A stretch of DNA of 28,260 nucleotides from DASYTH01 sp035712165 (GTDB lineage Bacteria; Actinomycetota; Actinomycetes; Mycobacteriales; Pseudonocardiaceae), in assembly GCF_035712165.1 (NCBI RefSeq), contig NZ_DASTBH010000386.1:1-28260 (forward strand), given 5' to 3'. Below the pieces are notes generated by a model that was not told the origin of the DNA, ran no database searches, and saw only the letters and a list, made by a program, of their open reading frames with translations. Within the stretch, counting starts at the first letter, position 1. Every line of letters starts with the position of its first letter. This document shows positions 28,208-28,260 of this stretch, one piece after another. A program made the position numbers and the translations under genes.

Positions 28208-28260
28208 ATGGATGCCGCGCAGCTCGACGCGACGTTCGCGGCGCTGGCCGACCCGACCCG
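28208..28260 (+). CDS. ArsR-type regulator, N-terminus only (runs off the window)
   Basis: The visible 17 residues, MDAAQLDATFAALADPT, match the start of small ArsR/SmtB-like winged-helix repressors, where the pattern FxALADPTR opens the first helix. The ATG has AGAGG (28195-28199) 8 bp upstream. The rest lies outside the window, so neither the sensing site nor the partner gene can be seen; many actinobacterial members are followed by an SRPBCC gene. Confidence 0.75.
   Translation, partial: MDAAQLDATFAALADPT

Noticed and set aside
1..28260. CRISPR arrays, insertion sequences, rRNA and complete tRNA genes
   Set aside because: No regular repeat-spacer array, transposase, terminal inverted repeats or RNA gene pattern was seen on either strand.

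Overview
The window looks like chromosomal DNA of a high-GC actinomycete. Codon third positions are almost all G or C. Many starts are GTG, several genes look leaderless with a TAnnnT -10 box next to the start codon, and families such as EI24, GH54+CBM13, HAAS/PadR pairs and large-subunit catalase are common in this phylum. I cannot name the genus. I see no IS element, phage, integrase, CRISPR array or complete RNA gene.

Layout. 1-6,900 holds small regulated units: a PadR repressor with a HAAS membrane protein, a DUF2306 membrane protein, a TetR repressor divergent from a short-chain dehydrogenase that lacks its catalytic Ser and Tyr, a PLP-dependent decarboxylase, and a GNAT acetyltransferase preceded by a 15-residue leader ORF. 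6,984-7,523 is an MntP-like manganese exporter. 7,483-19,625 is one long minus-strand block, read in the order katE, aquaporin, GAF-LytTR regulator, katG, cupredoxin-like protein, PQQ-dependent alcohol dehydrogenase, pqqA, pqqB, pqqC, pqqD, pqqE. 19,867-21,336 is a secreted GH54 arabinofuranosidase with a ricin-type lectin domain. 21,396-28,260 holds an SRPBCC protein, a TPR-like protein, an EI24 protein, a TauE/SafE permease, a PIN/RHH toxin-antitoxin pair, a membrane GAF protein, a TraR/DksA zinc-finger protein, an EamA transporter, a LysR regulator and the start of an ArsR regulator.

The 12-kb minus-strand block is the most interesting part. It makes its own PQQ cofactor and encodes a quinoprotein dehydrogenase that carries the extra aspartate (WDYD) of lanthanide-dependent enzymes. 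Neither the dehydrogenase nor the cupredoxin-like protein has a visible signal peptide, and the latter has lost most copper ligands. Two catalases and an aquaporin with a fully apolar predicted selectivity filter lie directly upstream. The block's own regulator ends in a LytTR DNA-binding domain. The promoter region of the cupredoxin-dehydrogenase-pqq operon carries two identical LytTR half-sites (ACCGTTCGT) with the 12-bp spacing known for this family. I infer a self-regulated alcohol-oxidation and peroxide-handling module that may work in the cytoplasm. The substrate, metal and electron acceptor are not shown by the sequence.
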